64,000 nt of DNA from Bactericera cockerelli. Lineage: Eukaryota; Arthropoda; Insecta; Hemiptera; Triozidae. Below the pieces are notes generated by a model. The model saw only the letters and a list, made by a program, of their open reading frames with translations, did not search any database and was not told the DNA's origin. The stretch covers positions 23,691,049 to 23,755,048 of the forward strand of contig CM044963.1 in NCBI GenBank assembly GCA_024516035.1. Reading direction: 5' to 3'. Each line of letters opens with the position of its first letter. Within the stretch, counting starts at the first letter, position 1. Position numbers and translations under genes: made by a program. Positions 20,840-30,668 of this stretch are shown here, piece by piece.

Positions 20840-21002
20840 CCACTGAAATTAAGCAACTTCCAGCATAGTTATCACTTGAATGGGTGAATTTAAATTCGAA
20901 TCATCGTGATGCTAGCTCTTCCTGGCCCCACTCAGAATGGGTGAGGTTAATTTACGTAGCTTGTATGTGAGTGTCCAGCGCATTGAAGGTAAAACCCCTA
21001 TG
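20840..21002 (+). mobile_element. SINE family E, long-head variant
   Basis: TTCTCATTCTGCCACTGAAA, TTAAGCAACTTCCAGC and TTGAATGGGTGAATTTAAAT (the segment lost in the shorter type), then ATCGTGATGC and the GGGTGAGGTTAATTTACGTA tail. Confidence 0.7.
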
Positions 21003-21575
21003 ATAACTTTGATTAACTTGAACTACTTCAATTTTTAATGCTTTCTTGCCAACGTCAATGGCGCGTTGAATGCACCGGTTCTCTTAAGATCACCGAAGTT
21101 GAGCAACGTCCAGCGAGGTGAAGACTTCGTGATGCTGCCATTCCGGCCCTCGTCAAGTTGTCTGAGGTAAATGTCGGTATCAGGTTTGTGAATTTCCTGC
21201 GAATGGAGGGTAACACGAAAAAAAAAAAAAAAAAAATGCTGTCTGTCCCTCTTCAGTGTCCATCCTGTATACTTGCAACACAACTACAACCGATTTAGAG
21301 TTATTATCAGTCATCTTGGACGCGGGCAACTAAGTGTCGGAACATACATATATCGGACTTGTCCTGAATTGTCTGCCGTGCTACCACTTAGGAGGTCCTT
21401 TCTGTCAAAACCATTAGTGGCGGATCATCAGGCGATACCCGATGTCTCATCCGCGCCGTCTGAGGCATGAGCATTCAACGCGCCATTGACGTTGACAAGA
21501 AAGCATTAAACATTGAAGTAGTTCTTAAAAGTTTTTCAAAGTTATAATATTAGGGGTTTTACCTTCATGTCTCAT
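20988..21575. repeat. Large inverted repeat around a SINE E
   Basis: The left arm (about 20988-21073) includes AACTACTTCAATTTTTAATG and CGTCAATGGCGCGTTGAATG. The right arm (about 21470-21575) carries the complement: CATTCAACGCGCCATTGACG, AAGAAAGCATTAAACATTGA and AGTAGTTC, then AGGGGTTTTACCTTCA further out. The arms are nearly identical over about 50 bp and weaker outside, with about 400 bp between them. Confidence 0.8.
21052..21232 (+). mobile_element. SINE family E with A tail
   Basis: A good copy: GCCAACGTCAATGGCGCGTT, CACCGGTTCTCTTAAGATCA, CCGAAGTTGAGCAACGTCCA, CGTGATGCTG, GTTTGTGAATTTCCTGCGAA and GGAGGGTAACAC followed by an A-run at 21219-21236. AATGCTTTCTTG before it and AATGCTGTCTGT after it may be a worn target duplication. 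Confidence 0.85.
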
Positions 21576-21589
21576 CCGGGTCATGAAAT

Positions 21590-21838
21590 AATAATGATAA
21601 TATCGCCTTGTTAGACTGCTCTCGATTAGGAATAATGAGTCCCATGATTCCAGCAGTAAGACTGAGACGTAAAATAAAATACATCAATAAAAATTTGTAG
21701 AAAAAAGCCTAAGACGTATTATTATGTGGTTGTATAATTCCGGATGGGACGATATTTTGTTATGTCCCGTCTGGGTTTCGAACCCGTGACCTCTCGACTA
21801 CCAGTCAGACGCCTTGACCACTGAGCAACCGGGACTAA
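21590..21838 (-). mobile_element. SINE family F
   Basis: On the minus strand a tRNA-like head (GTCCCGGTTGCTCAGTGGTC, B box GGGTTCGAAACCCAG) is followed by GGACATAACAAAATATCGTC. After a variable stretch come CTGCTGGAATCATGGGACTC and a tail with GGCGATATTATCATTATTAT. Confidence 0.85.
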
Positions 21839-22018
21839 ATTGGGGTTGGTTAAACTGGTGGACTGATATTTTCCTTATTCCGTACCCAGAAGAACGTTCA
21901 AATAGTCAGACACCTATACCCTATACCTAACTCAAAGTGACGTATGGGCTTGTATGGACACAAGTCTATCGTTTGGGCTGCTTTCATTACGAAAATAATT
22001 TGATTTAAGATGTATTCT

Positions 22019-22255
22019 GTTTGTCCCGCTAGCTCAATGGTAAAGGCGGCACTCTGTGAATCCAGCTATTCCAGAGGTTGCGGGTTCGAAACCCAGCCGG
22101 GACAAGACAAGTTATCTTCCCATTTAGGATTTTTACCATATAATATTACCTCTTGGGCTTACTGCTGGAATAATGGGACTTAATAGTCCTAATCGGGCAT
22201 TATAAATAAGGCGATAGCATTATTATTCGTATTATTATTATTCTTAGTTGTCGCG
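22019..22255 (+). mobile_element. SINE family F
   Basis: Head GTCCCGCTAGCTCAATGGTA and GGTTGCGGGTTCGAAACCCA, then GCCGGGACAAGACAAGTTAT and TTACTGCTGGAATAATGGGA. It continues TAGTCCTAATCGGGCATTAT and ends in ATTATTATT. It is the best-preserved F copy in the window. The head looks like a tRNA but carries extra bases in the variable-arm region, so I call it a SINE and not a functional tRNA gene. Confidence 0.88.
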
Positions 22256-22317
22256 GGTTTGTAATAACACTGTTGTGGTTTCGAAACATAACAACTTATA
22301 CTCCAATTTTGAACTTA

Positions 22318-22388
22318 TTGCAGGAATAATGGGACTTATTAGTCTTAATTGGGCAGTATAAACAAGGTGATAAAAGTACTATGTATTT
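22318..22388 (+). mobile_element. SINE family F, 3' tail
   Basis: GCAGGAATAATGGGACTTAT, TAGTCTTAATTGGGCAGTAT and AAACAAGGTGATAAAAGTAC only. Confidence 0.75.
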
Positions 22389-22591
22389 TTAGTCGAAAAA
22401 GTCATTCGGAATACTCATGGCTTGCTAATCAGAAGCAACAGGAGTCCTGACCACGTGTTAAAATACTTGTAATTTCTAATATTAGAAATTTATCGGAAGT
22501 AAAAAATCAAAAAACCAAGCTAGAAACAAAAGGAAAGCAAAAGATTAAGCATACAAGAATAAGAGAATTAACCACACCACTAATTTCATTC

Positions 22592-22742
22592 GTCTGGCTG
22601 GGGGACTATAAACAGGGAGTAGACCAGCGGTCTGGCTGGGGGACTATAAACAGGGAGTAGACCAGCGGTCTGGCTGGGGGATTATAAACAGGGAGTAGAC
22701 CAGGAGTCTGGCTGGGGGACTATAAACAGGGAGTAGACCAGT
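22592..22742. repeat. 38-bp tandem repeat, four units
   Basis: TCTGGCTGGGGGACTATAAA recurs at 22593, 22631, 22669 and 22707 (once with ATTATAAA), giving an exact 38-bp period. One degenerate unit of the same kind is at 45029 before the second copy of repeat I. Confidence 0.95.
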
Positions 22743-22870
22743 ATTGGCTTGGTGTTGGGGGCCCTTGTAAATTATTAGCCTCCTTGTAAAGGCAGTGGTA
22801 AAAGTGCTGAGTCATTCCTCCACTGTCTGGCTACCATCGTTCACGATGACGCCACCCTATGATGATGATT
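22743..22870 (+). repeat. Dispersed repeat I ending in (GAT)n
   Basis: ATTGGCTTGGTGTTGGGGGC, TATTAGCCTCCTTGTAAAGG, TGTCTGGCTACCATCGTTCA and CGATGACGCCACCCTATGAT end in GATGATGAT. The same block at 45045-45182 has the same end. The first 38-bp motif plus this block looks like the 3' end of a retroelement with a simple-repeat tail. Confidence 0.7.
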
Positions 22871-22989
22871 CATTTCATTTCATACAGGTGATACAGGTAA
22901 CAGGTATAGCCAAATCTTCTCATAGGGTTGGGTTGCCTATACGCCTCGGCCACATTGGGCCCTATGTGTGTGGAAGAGTTACCACACCA

Positions 22990-23247
22990 CTGATGGTTCA
23001 TAACAATTGTTGGTTTATAACAATTTTCTCTCCCTTTGCCGTCGAAACTTTCGGATCTTTTGGACCAGATGCCTTGGAACTATTCAATTCTATTTCCAAG
23101 TCTCTGGTACTTGAAACGAAAGAGAGACGTGCAGGGGATTACTTCCGTCAAAGAGTGAGTTTCGCGATACAAAGAGGAAATGTGGCATCAGTAATGAGCA
23201 CACTGAAGAAAGAAGACGTATTGAATGAAGTATATTATATCGTTTGA
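22990..23247 (+). pseudogene. C-terminal fragment of a LINE reverse transcriptase
   Basis: The frame ends with PFAVETFGSFGPDALELF, then KERRAGDYFRQRVSFAIQRG and NVASVMSTLKK. Its last 45 or so residues align by eye with the frame at 45718-45897 (RAKSYLMQRISLAVQVGNVA). The QR[IV]S-A-Q-GN-ASV pattern is, as I recall, a common C-terminal end of RT-bearing open frames in animal LINEs. The catalytic part is absent. A stop is followed by a short 3' region and a poly(A) run (23271-23295), consistent with a 5'-truncated retrotransposon. The frame further upstream (22795-22990) crosses repeat I and is probably not coding. Confidence 0.6.
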
Positions 23248-23297
23248 AAAAAAAGTATCTAGATATGTAAAAAAAAAAAAAAAAAAAAAAAAAAATT
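23248..23297 (+). mobile_element. LINE 3' end with poly(A)
   Basis: The stop at 23247 is followed by a short A/T-rich 3' region and an A-run of about 25 bases. This marks the 3' boundary of the retroelement fragment above. Confidence 0.65.
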
Positions 23298-23502
23298 GGA
23301 AGCTAAGCAGCTTCCAAAAGTCACATACTGAAAAAAAAAAACAAACAAACCAAGAAACAAAAAGTGTTTTGTCATAATATTATTTGCACTAAAGGTTATT
23401 AATCAGTTATACGTATTATGGTAATGAAATAGGATCAATGGACATGAAAGGAGTCTAGACTAGATTTGGAAGATTAAATTTGGGCGTCAAAACAACCCAA
23501 CA

Positions 23503-23718
23503 AAGGGTTGGGTGGAAGAGATTGCCAAAGGCAATAACCCTGCCCTTTAGTTAGGACATGTGCAATGTTTATATTTATTTATTTTTTCCTTTTTTTTTTT
23601 GGATTTTACTTCTTCTTATATTGTATAATTATAATTATTATTAATTTGTAATCAACTGTTTGTATATACTACCTATGTCCTTATATAATAAAGTGTTAAA
23701 TAATAATAATAATAAGCA
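23503..23718 (+). mobile_element. Retroelement 3' end, family J
   Basis: AGGGTTGGGTGGAAGAGATT, GCCAAAGGCAATAACCCTGC and CCTTTAGTTAGGACATGTGC, then an AT-rich part ending in (AAT)n at 23698-23716. Same family as 12494 and 54985. Confidence 0.7.
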
Positions 23719-24265
23719 GGAAAATATTACCGGTACCTTGAAATCCTGTATAGAAGATATTTGCTTAAAAAAAGAGAGAGAAAAAGAAACAAAAAAGCAA
23801 TTTATTGTATAAACAGGAAAATATTGCCGGTATTTTGAGATCCTGTTTACCCAGGTTTTACTGTAGACTGTTGGTATATTAAGATATTGCAGCGTGCATA
23901 TAATATATATATGTATAAATAGGTATGTATATCTGGTTACAAGAGGTGGTACAAAAACAAAGAACAATGCTGACAATAGCGTCTGGAAGGGACAATGAAT
24001 AATTTGAATAATTCACAGGCTAATTAATTGAGTTTTGTGTTTGCAAGGAAGAAACTGAAGAACTGTTGGGGCAGAAAATATAATAATCAATATTATTAGC
24101 AGCATCACGTCATCATAATTTTATCATTAATATTCGCCTCTCTCAGTGACGTAGAGTTAGAAAAAGAATTCAAGGAGAAAGAAAAAAATCAAGAAAAAAG
24201 AAAAAAAATCAACCTCATAAGAAACCATATTTCTCGGAAGTAAAATAAGGGAGTTTCAACTAGCT
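23719..24265. other. Intergenic stretch with a short duplicate
   Basis: AGGAAAATATTACCGGTACC and AGGAAAATATTGCCGGTATT (23718 and 23816) begin similar stretches of about 100 bp ending near ATCCTGT. No gene is visible. Confidence 0.5.
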
Positions 24266-24274
24266 AAAAAATGA

Positions 24275-24425
24275 AAGTCAGCCTCAATCACTGAAAGCAA
24301 CGTCCAGCGAGAGAAGGACTTTAATCGGTGACCATTCAAATTGGAAGCCTCGTGATGCTGTCTATTCCCAGCCCCACTCAGGCTGGGTGAGGTTAATTCA
24401 AGTAGCTGGTTTGTGAGTTTGAGTT
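24275..24425 (+). mobile_element. SINE family E, long-head variant
   Basis: AATCACTGAAAGCAACGTCC, CGGTGACCATTCAAATTGGA, CCTCGTGATGC and GGCTGGGTGAGGTTAATTCA. The segment around GGTGACC is the part closest to 5S rRNA beyond the promoter. A G-run (24429-24442) follows. Confidence 0.7.
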
Positions 24426-24539
24426 TAAAGGGGGGGGGGGGGGCTTGTGAGTTTAAAGGAGGGGGAGTTTCAATTTGCCTCAGATCTATGAAAAAATACA
24501 CACGATGTTCTAGCAATCTAGCCAGTTGCCAGCCTCGAA

Positions 24540-24658
24540 GAGAAGTTGAATACACCATACACCAGTTCTTGTTCTATCATTGAAGTTGAGTTACATTCAG
24601 GAAGGTCTCATAGATGGGTGACCATTTAAATTCAAATCCTGGCTACAAAAAAAAAAAA
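24540..24658 (+). mobile_element. SINE family E, long-head variant, head only
   Basis: ACCAGTTCTTGTTCTATCAT, TGAAGTTGAGTTACATTCAG, GAAGGTCTCATAGATGGGTG and ACCATTTAAATTCAAATCCT, then an A-run. Retains the GGGTGACC segment. Confidence 0.65.
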
Positions 24659-24659
24659 T

Positions 24660-25735
24660 ACCTAAGGGAGTTTCAATTTGCCACAGGCCATAAGATAAAA
24701 AACCAACTCAATACTTCCGTATTCTGATATTAGTAAATTATCGGAAGTAATACCTATACCTACATGATGTTCTATGTTTCAGTTGCAACACGGAACATCT
24801 TGTATAAAATTTCTGCCCCTCAGGCTAAATAGAAGAGAACAGCAAAGCAAAGAAAAACCTCTTGCGTAAGAGTTGCATCTTTTCAATGAGTCCTATAGTC
24901 AAGTGCACTTGAGAAAAATTGCATCCCCCCTCTGACAGGCTGCAGCCCACTGCACACATATTTTTAATCTTTATAAATGCGTACACATTTTCTCTGCTGT
25001 GCTGCGTAGTGTTTTTTTAATTTATATTTTCATTCGTATTTCTCTAGACTCTATAGACTAGAGGGTCTGAGTGCTGATGCGTATTTCTTAGCTCCATTTC
25101 ACTTTTTGGGGGAGCTATTGATCTAAACGCAAAATCACAACTTTTTGAGTGAAAGAGCTCACATGTGAGAACCCTGCCACTTTAATAAACAGTCAAAAAT
25201 TAAGGTTGGGGTGTGTTTTTTTTAGGTATTACCTAGTCTCTTTTGCTTTGTGATTTATCTGAAAGATCATGCGGTCTTTCAAATTAGTTTTCACCGTGAC
25301 CGAGTTCTCGAATCCCGACATCACAGCTGAAAGTCACCACGAAAACTATTCAGCCGGTATAAGTCGTATAAGATGCTCTCGAATGGGGGGTGGGAGGTTT
25401 TAGTGTTTTGTGGTCGGTTGTAGGGAAGGCTAGGGAACCATGGGATCCGGGGCTCTCCTCTCTTACAGGGGACAGACCCGGTTCTCATGGAATGGCCTTC
25501 CATTTTCACATAACCAGGCTTCCGACATGGCGGCAGTATCCATAAGTATGCTGCCGTCTTGGGCCTGGTATCTCTATTAAAGAGATTTTTCCTCCTTCCT
25601 GTCCACAGGCCTGAAGCCCATTCTGTGTAAAAAAAAAAGTGCTCTCGAATACCGACTTCAGGAGAGTGATCTTTAAGGCGGTGCGCAGCGGTCTTGTTTT
25701 ACACTGCGCAATTAATATGATCAATCCGTGATTTT
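24660..25735. other. Intergenic stretch, no gene
   Basis: Contains a short GATATTAG...CGGAAGTAAT palindrome-like motif at 24725 and an ordinary mix of sequence up to 25735. Short minus-strand frames (25321-25724) have no recognisable domain. Confidence 0.45.
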
Positions 25736-25736
25736 T

Positions 25737-25948
25737 GCCAGCGTCGACGGCCCGCTGAATGGACCGGTTCTTGTAGTATAGCCGAACTTAAGCAACGTCC
25801 AGCAAGGTGATAACTACGTTATGCTGGCATTAGGGCCCAACCAAGCTGTGTGATGTTAATGTGGGTAGCAGGTTTGTCAGTTTCCTGCGAATGGATGGTA
25901 ACACCCCCGTCGTGATATGACTATTAAAAGTGACGTTAAACCCAAATT
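25737..25948 (+). mobile_element. SINE family E
   Basis: GCCAGCGTCGACGGCCCGCT, GGACCGGTTCTTGTAGTATA, CTTAAGCAACGTCCAGCAAG, GTTTGTCAGTTTCCTGCGAA, GTAACACCCCCGTCGTGATA and AAAGTGACGTTAAACCCAAA. A near-complete copy. Confidence 0.9.
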
Positions 25949-26029
25949 AAAAAAAATCCGTCACCTAACGTGGTTCAGATTCAACCCAATGTTTGGATTT
26001 TTACTCATTTGAGTATATTCCCACGGAAT

Positions 26030-26096
26030 TAATAAGACTCCGAGGGTTAGGTGGTACAATTATATTGAGCACTAACTTAAAGAGTATCAGTAGCCC
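26030..26096 (+). mobile_element. SINE family D, tail fragment
   Basis: AATAAGACTCCGAGGGTTAG, GTGGTACAATTATATTGAGC and ACTTAAAGAGTATCA only. Confidence 0.6.
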
Positions 26097-26342
26097 ATTC
26101 CAGAAACACTTTTCACTCTCCAAATCCTTGAATCTCCGCTTCAACCGTCACACAACGCACTCTGAATTGTTATTGCGTTCAAATTAACCAATCAGAGTGT
26201 TTTGTGTGACAGTTGAAAGGGGGATTTGGAGAGTAGAAATTGTTTCTGGAACGGGCCACAGGTCTATTATTATATGTCACACGAAACTGGCTTAACCAAA
26301 TTTCCCCGCCCTCGGTACTCGAACCATCGACCTCTCGGTCAC

Positions 26343-26377
26343 AATTATCTTGCACCTCCAAGAGGTGCAAGATAATT
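26343..26377. repeat. Perfect 16-bp inverted repeat, 3-base loop
   Basis: AATTATCTTGCACCTC (26343-26358), loop CAA, then the exact complement GAGGTGCAAGATAATT (26362-26377). It lies between an isolated minus-strand tRNA-like box (ending 26340) and a family B SINE. It is not followed by a T-run. Confidence 0.95.
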
Positions 26378-26389
26378 CCAACTCTCACG

Positions 26390-26543
26390 AAAAATGTGAT
26401 CATACTTGTGTTAATCACTCTCGTAATGTCACAACTACTCAAACTCACGCTGTTAAATTTTCATCAAAATTGGAACTCGAACCACCGACCTTTAGGTTAC
26501 AAGTCCACCGCCTTATCGATTAAGCTACTGAGGTCGGCTCCAA
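26390..26543 (-). mobile_element. SINE family B
   Basis: The minus strand runs GCCGACCTCAGTAGCTTAAT, GGTGGTTCGAGTTCCAATTT and GAGTAGTTGTGACATTACGA, ending CACAAGTATGATCACA. The body is extended by about 8 bases (AAAATTT) relative to other copies. Confidence 0.85.
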
Positions 26544-26885
26544 CTCTAATGAACGTCTTAATTTCCTTTCCAGCGCATTATTTTATAAAAGGTATATTAT
26601 TTATCAAGGTATTATAAGAAATTAGTAGTGTATAAAGTTACAATACAATTATTAGGTATTTAGTGAGTTATGTATTTAAGAATTATACAGAGGAATAATT
26701 TTCTACCTTGAGACCATGGAGGTAAAAATCAATGGCTCTGCGGCAGAATTGAAGATTGTACCTCGCCGTGACGGCATTGTTATGACCTTAACAGGCTCGA
26801 TTTTGAAAGGGGGCAAATGGGGGAGATTTTTTTGTGAATATTACGCCAGGTATGTTTTGACTTGGTTACCTAAAAATTGATTATT

Positions 26886-27010
26886 TTTTTTTTTTTCAGG
26901 ATAATTTTATTAATTACATTTTCACAACTTAAGTTGTAGTTTTATTTCACAAACACTAAGATATAACACAGGACAGATTGATGTAACATAAGTAGGTAAT
27001 AAATTTAAAC
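26886..27010 (-). mobile_element. Possible LINE 3' end with poly(A)
   Basis: The plus-strand T-run at 26884-26899 is followed by AATTTTATTAATTACATTTT and a T/A-rich stretch, like the 3' ends at 10131 and 46323. No coding remnant. Confidence 0.4.
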
Positions 27011-27086
27011 GATCGGGGATTGAGGCTAATGCCAGGAAGCGCCCAACAGAGGTGGATGGAGGGATTTTATACAAAGAAAAGGATAA

Positions 27087-27191
27087 GTAGGCGGCCACAT
27101 CGAGGACCCTAGACCTAAACTCGACCCTAGACCCTGGTACCTACAGCTTGATATAGACAATATTTGGGACTCCGTTCTGGCCGCTTACATT
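27087..27191. mobile_element. Short TIR repeat M
   Basis: GTAGGCGGCCACA at the left and TGGCCGCTTAC at the right are inverted. The interior has GAGGACCCTAGACCTAAACT and GACTCCGTTC. A second copy is at 41107-41191; both continue CATTTAATAAC on the right. Confidence 0.6.
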
Positions 27192-27949
27192 TAATAACGT
27201 GGTTAAATTATTTTACGTGGTACTGGCTCTACCCCAGGGTCCAGGGTATAGGCCTCCGTTGTGTTGGCAGAAGCAAAACGTTGTTATTTCCTTTAACATC
27301 AGATTCTAATGAACAGAATGAGTGCAAGACAAGATTTAACCGTCTGTTGGAATCACTTTCTGCTGGAAACTGACAAACCTCACCCAGCCTGGGTTGGGTG
27401 GATGAGGTGCATGTATTGTATGTACTTACGAAGGTTAAAAGGTATCTCTCACCAATAATTCCTAAATTTCCTGAACGTAACGTCTGTATTTCTTAACTTC
27501 AGAAAAAAAAGTTACCTAAAATAGATATTATACTTCCTGAAATAGATAAAGAGCTAGCATTTTTTTCTAATGTTAGAAACTAGATGTATGTATTGTAATA
27601 AAAAATTCTAATATTAGAAACCGGAAGTATGTATTGTGTTCGTTTTTGTTTAAAATAATTACTAAAATAATTTTGAAATAATTTTGCTCCGATTTTTTTT
27701 TACATTTTTTTTTTTTCAACTCTAATTATTGCCATTAAGAAATAAAAATGAAAATTCTAATTTGGCTGGGCCAAATTAACGGACCTATCCAGGGGATCTC
27801 TCCTGGACACCCTTGTTGGGGCCGCCCCTGGTCGCCCAAGGTAAAGTCCAGTCAGGCATAGTCATCAACGACCACCGCGGTGGCACTGAGCTGCCCCGGT
27901 AATGTGCATGTGCCACGCTATGACTCTGCCGGCGGCACCCATCGGCTGG

Positions 27950-28378
27950 GGTGGGGGAAGGAAACCCCGCCCCCTCTCATCGTAGTGAGAGTGAGAGGAG
28001 GGAACCGCTCCCCTCTAATCTTATTGAAGGGGGTGGGAGGAAAACCCCTCCCCCTCTCATCGTAGTGAGAGTGAGAAGAGGGCACCGCTCCCTTCTAATC
28101 TTATTGAAGGGGGTGGTAGGGAAACCCCTCCCCCCCTCTCATCGTAGTGAGAGTGAGAGGAGGGCACCGCTCCCCTCTAATCTTAGTGCAGGGGGTGGGA
28201 GGGAAACCCCTCCCCCTCTCATCGTAGTGAGAGTGAGGGGAGGGCACCGCTCCCCTCTAATCTCAGTGAAGGGGGTGGGAGGAAAACACCATCCCCCTCT
28301 TCTTAGTGGTGAGAGGGAAAACCTTACCCCCTCTCATTGTAGTGAGAGTGAGAGGAAGATACCGCTACCTCTATTTTT
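27950..28378. repeat. 80-bp minisatellite
   Basis: The unit begins near CCCCTCTCATCGTAGTGAGA at 27971, 28051, 28133 and 28213, with GCACCGCTCCCCTCTAATCT and GAAGGGGGTGGGAGGGAAAC in each. Four clear and one or two worn units. It stays open in two plus-strand frames because the period is near a multiple of 3, so those frames are not evidence of a protein. Confidence 0.95.
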
Positions 28379-28383
28379 TTTAA

Positions 28384-28600
28384 TGCACTGGAAGTCAAGT
28401 GGTTAATGCGCTAGTCTGGTAATCCAGGTAGCGTAGGTATCCGTTGGTTCGAATCTCACACAGTGCATGAATTTTTCCTCATTAATTTGAGTTTTTGACC
28501 ACATAATAATAAGACTCTGTAGATTAGGTGGTAAAAAATTCTTTGAACATTAACCTCGCCTGGTGGTTACCTTCCACTAAAGAGTATTATTATTATGAAG
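28384..28600 (+). mobile_element. SINE family D, full length, inside the minisatellite
   Basis: Head CACTGGAAGTCAAGTGGTTA, CGTTGGTTCGAATCTCACAC, then GACCACATAATAATAAGACT, CTCGCCTGGTGGTTACCTTC and ATTATTATTAT. Sequence like that of the 80-bp minisatellite resumes on the far side (GAAGGGGTGGGAGATAGAAC). Confidence 0.9.
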
Positions 28601-28720
28601 GGGTGGGAGATAGAACTCATAGTAAAGAGAGGAGGGATAACTACCCAACCCCTCTCACCTTAGTGAAGGAGAGAGGAGGATACATCAACCCCCTCTCTCA
28701 TAGTGACTACCTTAGGAAAG
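28598..28720. repeat. Diverged continuation of the 80-bp minisatellite
   Basis: GAAGGGGTGGGAG, AACCCCTCTCACCTTAGTGA and AACCCCCTCTCTCATAGTGA keep the motif order of the array at 27950. Confidence 0.6.
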
Positions 28721-29039
28721 GATACCTTATACTCTTACATCAGCAATTGGATTAAATGATGGTATTCCCTGCTACAATGAGAGAATGTTGGGGTTTAGCC
28801 CTCCCTCTCATCATAGTGAGGAAAGCAAACCCAAATCTTCCGTCATCTTAGCGTCAAATTATGAAACAGGATTGATTATAGTTTCCCTCCCTCCACTCCT
28901 TTCATAATTTGCTTTGTATCTCCTCCCTCTTTTCATAGTCACTCTCTTCACACTCCCTCTACTCTCTTTTTTTTGTATTCCTCTCTGCTGTGTTTTCCCG
29001 ACCTCCTCCATTTTATATCCCTTTCAACTCTCCTCCTAT

Positions 29040-30004
29040 AGGGTCCTCCCCCTCTAGAAAGTTATCCCCCTCCATTTAGTATCGCATTTATTTCCCCTCC
29101 TCTAGAAAGTTACCCCGCTCCATTTAGTATCCCATTTATTTCTCCTTCTCTAGGGTCCTCCCCCTCTAGAAAGTTACCCCGCTCCATTTAGTATCCCATT
29201 TATTTCTCCTTCTCTAGGCTCCTCCCCCTCTAGAAAGTTACCCCGCTCCATTTAGTATCCCATTTATTTCTCCTTCTCTAGGCTCCTCCCCCTCTAGAAA
29301 GTTACCCCGCTCCATTTAGTATCCCATTTATATCTCCTTCTCTAGGGTCCTCCCCCTCTAGAAAGTTACCCCGCTCCATTTAGTAACCCATTAATTTCTC
29401 CTTCTCTAGGGTCCTCCCCCTCTAGAAAGTTACCCCGCTCCATTTAGTATCGCATTTATTTCCCCTTCTCTAGGCTCCTCCCCCTTTAGAAAGTTATCAC
29501 TCTTTATTTAGTATCCCATTTATTTCTCCTTCTCTAGGCTCCTCCCCCTCTAGAAAGTTATCCCCCTCCATTTAGTATCGCATTTATTTCCCCTCCTCTA
29601 GAAAGTTACCCCGCTCCATTTAGTATCCCATTTATATCTCCTCTTCTAGACTCCTCCCCCTCTAGAAAGTTACCCCGCTCCATTTAGTATCCCATTTATT
29701 TCTCCTTCTCTAGGCTCCTCCCCCTCTAGAAAGTTACCCCGCTCCATTTAGTATCCCATTTATATCTCCTCTTCTAGACTCCTCCCCCTCTAGAAAGTTA
29801 CCCCGCTCCATTTAGTATCCCATTTATTTCTCCTTCTTTAGGCTCCTCCCCCTCTAGAAAGTTATCCCCCTTCATTTAGTATCCCATTTATTTCTCCTTC
29901 TCTATTAGGCTCCTCCCCCTCTAGAAAGTTACCCCGCTCCATTTAGTATCCCATTTATTTCCCCTCCTCTAGGCTCCTCCCCCTCTGAAAAGTTATCCCG
30001 CTCC
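29040..30004. repeat. Minisatellite of about 63 bp, roughly 15 units
   Basis: The unit includes CCTCTAGAAAGTTACCCCGC, TCCATTTAGTATCCCATTTA and TTTCTCCTTCTCTAGGCTCC. A 64-bp spacing is seen at 29117 and 29181. Some units lack the TAGGCTCCTCCCC part and are shorter. Confidence 0.95.
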
Positions 30005-30224
30005 TTTCAGAATTTCCTTCGTGTGACTGCCTCCTCTCCTCAAACACTACAAAATTCGAGAGTTTCCTCGAATGATGGAAAAAGTTTCCTCCCGTCTCCT
30101 TATATAGTTTCCCCGCCCTCTTCTCCGCCATTTTCTTTTCAAGGTCGAACAAAGTTTCGCCACTTCCTGTTTGAGTAACACGTCCACTCTTCCGGCAGTT
30201 CTGCTCAAATTACATGTTTCCAGA

Positions 30225-30300
30225 CCTTCTTCTTCTCCTCCTCCTCCTCCTTCTGTTCTTCTTCTTCTTCTTCTTCTTTTTCTTCTCCTATTTCCTCTCC
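30225..30300. repeat. CTT/CTC-rich stretch
   Basis: TTCTTCTTCTCCTCCTCCTC and similar. Leu/Phe frames over it are artefacts. Confidence 0.85.
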
Positions 30301-30603
30301 TCCCATCTCTTCTTCCTGGTCTTGTGTTCCGGTGGATTTTCTCGAAACAAGCTTTTAGACCTTGATACCAAAGGCGAATTTCTCTTCCCTCGCTTTTCCA
30401 TTCGCCTTTGCCTGCCTTTTCTCCTATACGAACTTAATGAGTCAATATACTGCAGTTCTCATTAGAGCGCTCAGTGTTTCGATCATGGAGAAATAAGCAG
30501 TGGAGAACTCGTAAGGCCTCAAACCTGTCCCGTAAAATCGGCCATTTTTGTTAGTTTCAAAACAGAGGAAATCACAACAGTAACAAAATATTTTTTCTTC
30601 TTT

Positions 30604-30668
30604 TAGATTTAGTAAAGCGAGTTTGAGTAGTTGTGATATCACGAAAGTGATCAACACAAATATAATAA
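30604..30668 (+). mobile_element. SINE family B, body and tail only
   Basis: TAGATTTAGTAAAGCGAGTT, TGAGTAGTTGTGATATCACG and AAAGTGATCAACACAAATAT. Confidence 0.85.

Noticed and set aside
22021..22092. Possible tRNA gene
   Set aside because: The head of a family F SINE; box A and B are good, but the body of the SINE follows directly and the same head recurs with it elsewhere.
22592..22742. 38-bp repeats as a CRISPR array
   Set aside because: Head-to-tail repeat without unique spacers, in an intron-bearing eukaryotic genome.
23641..23976. 111-codon minus-strand frame with hydrophobic stretches
   Set aside because: It crosses the AT-rich tail of a retroelement end and a short duplicate; no domain, no conserved features.
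27880..28406. Two overlapping plus-strand frames rich in Pro, Arg and Gly
   Set aside because: They follow the 80-bp minisatellite in two frames and run into a SINE; no start context or domain.
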